Below, piece by piece: positions 63,144-64,000 of a stretch of DNA of 64,000 nt (within the stretch, counting starts at the first letter, position 1; every line of letters begins with the position of its first letter). The position numbers and the translations under genes are program-made. The notes under the pieces were generated by a model. It was not told the DNA's origin and made no database searches. It saw nothing but the letters and a program-made list of their open reading frames with translations. The DNA comes from Paracoccus sp. (in: a-proteobacteria) (GTDB lineage: Bacteria; Pseudomonadota; Alphaproteobacteria; Rhodobacterales; Rhodobacteraceae), in assembly GCF_030538655.1 (NCBI RefSeq), contig NZ_JAUNTO010000007.1, positions 62,001 through 126,000 of the forward strand. The letters run 5' to 3'.

Positions 63144-63326
63144 TCAGCGCGGGATGCGGATGCCGCCCGGCTGCATCCGCGCCCAATCGGGCCACAGCCC
63201 CAGCCATTCGGCCAGCACGATGGCGATGCAGATGGCGATGACGCTTAGCACCAGCACGACCTGACGGGTCGAGGGGGGACGCTGCGCCCATTTCCGTGCG
63301 CGCATCAGCCAGACAAGCAGGTTCAT
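63144..63326 (-). CDS. Small single-pass membrane protein
   Basis: The ATG at 63326 has AAGG 10 bases upstream and gives 60 residues: a basic N-terminus (LMRARKWAQRPPSTRQ), one hydrophobic helix (VVLVLSVIAICIAIVLAEWLGLW) and a short tail PGGIRIPR. It is conserved in layout with small Rhodobacteraceae proteins encoded beside the COQ10-like gene, as far as I can recall. No function is known. It runs opposite to both neighbours. Confidence 0.6.
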   Translation of the reverse strand: MNLLVWLMRARKWAQRPPSTRQVVLVLSVIAICIAIVLAEWLGLWPDWARMQPGGIRIPR

Positions 63327-63395
63327 CGCAACAGACCTTTCACACCGCAGCCGCCAACGATATAGGCAGGGCGCAGCAAAAGTCACGGGGTTCCC

Positions 63396-63875
63396 TTGCC
63401 GCATCATCAGGACAGCCGCGTTCTGCCATATTCGGCGCAGCAGATGTTCGATCTGGTCGCCGATGTGGCGCGTTACCCCGAATTCCTGCCGTGGAACAGC
63501 GCCGCGCGCATCCGGTCGCGCAGGCCGCAGCCCGACGGGGCCGAGGTGATCGAGGCGGATCTGGTCATCAGCTTCAAGGTGTTCCGCGAACGCTTTGGCA
63601 GCCGGGTGGTGCTGCATCCCGCCGATGAACAGGGTGTGCTGCGAATCGACACCGATTATCTGGACGGCCCGTTCCGGCATCTGCATTCCGGCTGGCGTTT
63701 TCAGGATGTGCCGGGGCAGGCTGCGCGGCAGTGCCGGGTCGAGTTCTTTGTGGATTTCGAATTCCGCAACGCCATCCTGCAAAAGCTGATCGGCGTGGTG
63801 TTCGGCGAGGCGATGGCCCGGATCGTTCGCGCCTTTGAAGATCGCGCGAAAGTGCTGTATGGGGCTGGCGCCTGA
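63396..63875 (+). CDS. COQ10/RatA-type START-domain protein
   Basis: The 159-residue protein begins at TTG, after GGGG at seven bases. It has the polyketide-cyclase/START fold of the COQ10-RatA family: LPYSAQQMFDLVADVARYPEFLPW, VIEADLVISFKVFRERFGSRV, LDGPFRHLHSGWRF and RVEFFVDFEFRNAILQKLIGVVFGEAMARIVRAFEDRA. COQ10 binds ubiquinone and supports respiration; E. coli RatA blocks ribosome subunit joining. For alphaproteobacteria the ubiquinone role seems likelier. There is no antitoxin gene beside it. Confidence 0.88.
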   Translation: MPHHQDSRVLPYSAQQMFDLVADVARYPEFLPWNSAARIRSRRPQPDGAEVIEADLVISFKVFRERFGSRVVLHPADEQGVLRIDTDYLDGPFRHLHSGWRFQDVPGQAARQCRVEFFVDFEFRNAILQKLIGVVFGEAMARIVRAFEDRAKVLYGAGA

Positions 63876-63903
63876 CGCGCGACCGTTCTACAAGGCGCGC
63901 CGG

Positions 63904-63979
63904 GGGCGGTTAGCTCAGTTGGTAGAGCGTCTCGTTTACACCGAGAATGTCGGGGGTTCGAGTCCCTCACCGCCCACCA
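63904..63979 (+). tRNA. tRNA-Val (anticodon TAC)
   Basis: The 76-base cloverleaf has acceptor GGGCGGT pairing with ACCGCCC, D-arm GCTCAGTTGGTAGAGC, anticodon stem TCTCG/CGAGA around loop TTTACAC (anticodon TAC, valine), T-arm with GTTCGAGTC, and an encoded CCA end at 63977-63979. It lies 29 bases after the COQ10-like gene on the same strand. Confidence 0.97.
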
Positions 63980-64000
63980 TTTCCCCATCCGTTCAGGGTT

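Noticed and set aside
63396..63875. Toxin of a toxin-antitoxin system (RatA)
   Set aside because: The family name is shared, but no antitoxin gene lies next to it and the COQ10-like role is more usual in alphaproteobacteria.

Overview
The window is GC-rich and densely packed, and it looks like a chromosomal segment of an alphaproteobacterium of the family Rhodobacteraceae (Paracoccus/Rhodobacter-like). The reasons are the split short HisG plus HisZ ATP-phosphoribosyltransferase, a DnaA-like HdaA next to ppk and ppx, a DksA lacking most zinc cysteines, VPLPA-CTERM sorting signals, a hexameric tyrosine-coordinated haem protein, a separate methyltetrahydrofolate:cobalamin methyltransferase, and the short hairpin repeats seen between genes. 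No phage, insertion sequence or CRISPR array was found. It is mainly core genome with small accessory islands.

Layout. 1-5.4 kb: the end of a CNNM/CorC protein, an ABM-GNAT fusion, a secreted Cys-rich protein, the haem protein/DUF1971 pair, guaA and a CAP-domain lipoprotein. 5.5-12.4 kb: a complete branched-chain-amino-acid-type (Liv) ABC transporter on the minus strand, with two tandem binding-protein genes and an unusual small secreted protein inside the operon. 12.5-20.4 kb: proS, an AI-2E permease, hdaA, ppk and ppx. 20.5-23.3 kb: two tandem VPLPA-CTERM secreted paralogues and a PQQ-dependent sugar dehydrogenase. 24-26.2 kb: groESL with a CIRCE operator. 26.3-33.6 kb: a decayed glycosyltransferase, hisS-hisZ-hisG, slyX, mgtC, hisC-tyrA and a GNAT gene. 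33.6-40.5 kb: moxR, dksA, a DJ-1/flavin monooxygenase pair, prfB, a LysE exporter and a patatin lipase. 40.5-41.1 kb: a decayed DUF502 membrane-protein gene. 41.2-48.6 kb: ahcY-metK, rlmE, a second Ppx/GppA, and a three-gene one-carbon cluster (MetF-like plus methyl-THF:cobalamin methyltransferase). 48.7-64 kb: an AraC regulator, miaA, pyrH, a bacterial voltage-gated sodium channel, cysK, a large MscS-type channel, a second AI-2E permease, gyrA, a yqaA-dsbB-secreted-protein operon, a YpfJ metallopeptidase, a COQ10/RatA-type protein and tRNA-Val(TAC).

How the genes connect. Polyphosphate is made and degraded by adjacent genes (ppk, ppx). Methyl-group recycling is concentrated at 41-49 kb: MetK makes SAM, AhcY recycles SAH, and the MetF-like and pterin-dependent methyltransferases could feed homocysteine remethylation. 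Histidine synthesis genes are split between two operons.

The most unusual structure not explained by known families is a pair of near-identical five-unit arrays of an 11-bp repeat (38465-38519 and 56258-56312). Each lies in a gap between converging genes, in the same orientation and with GTTGCG/CGCAAC palindromic sequence nearby.
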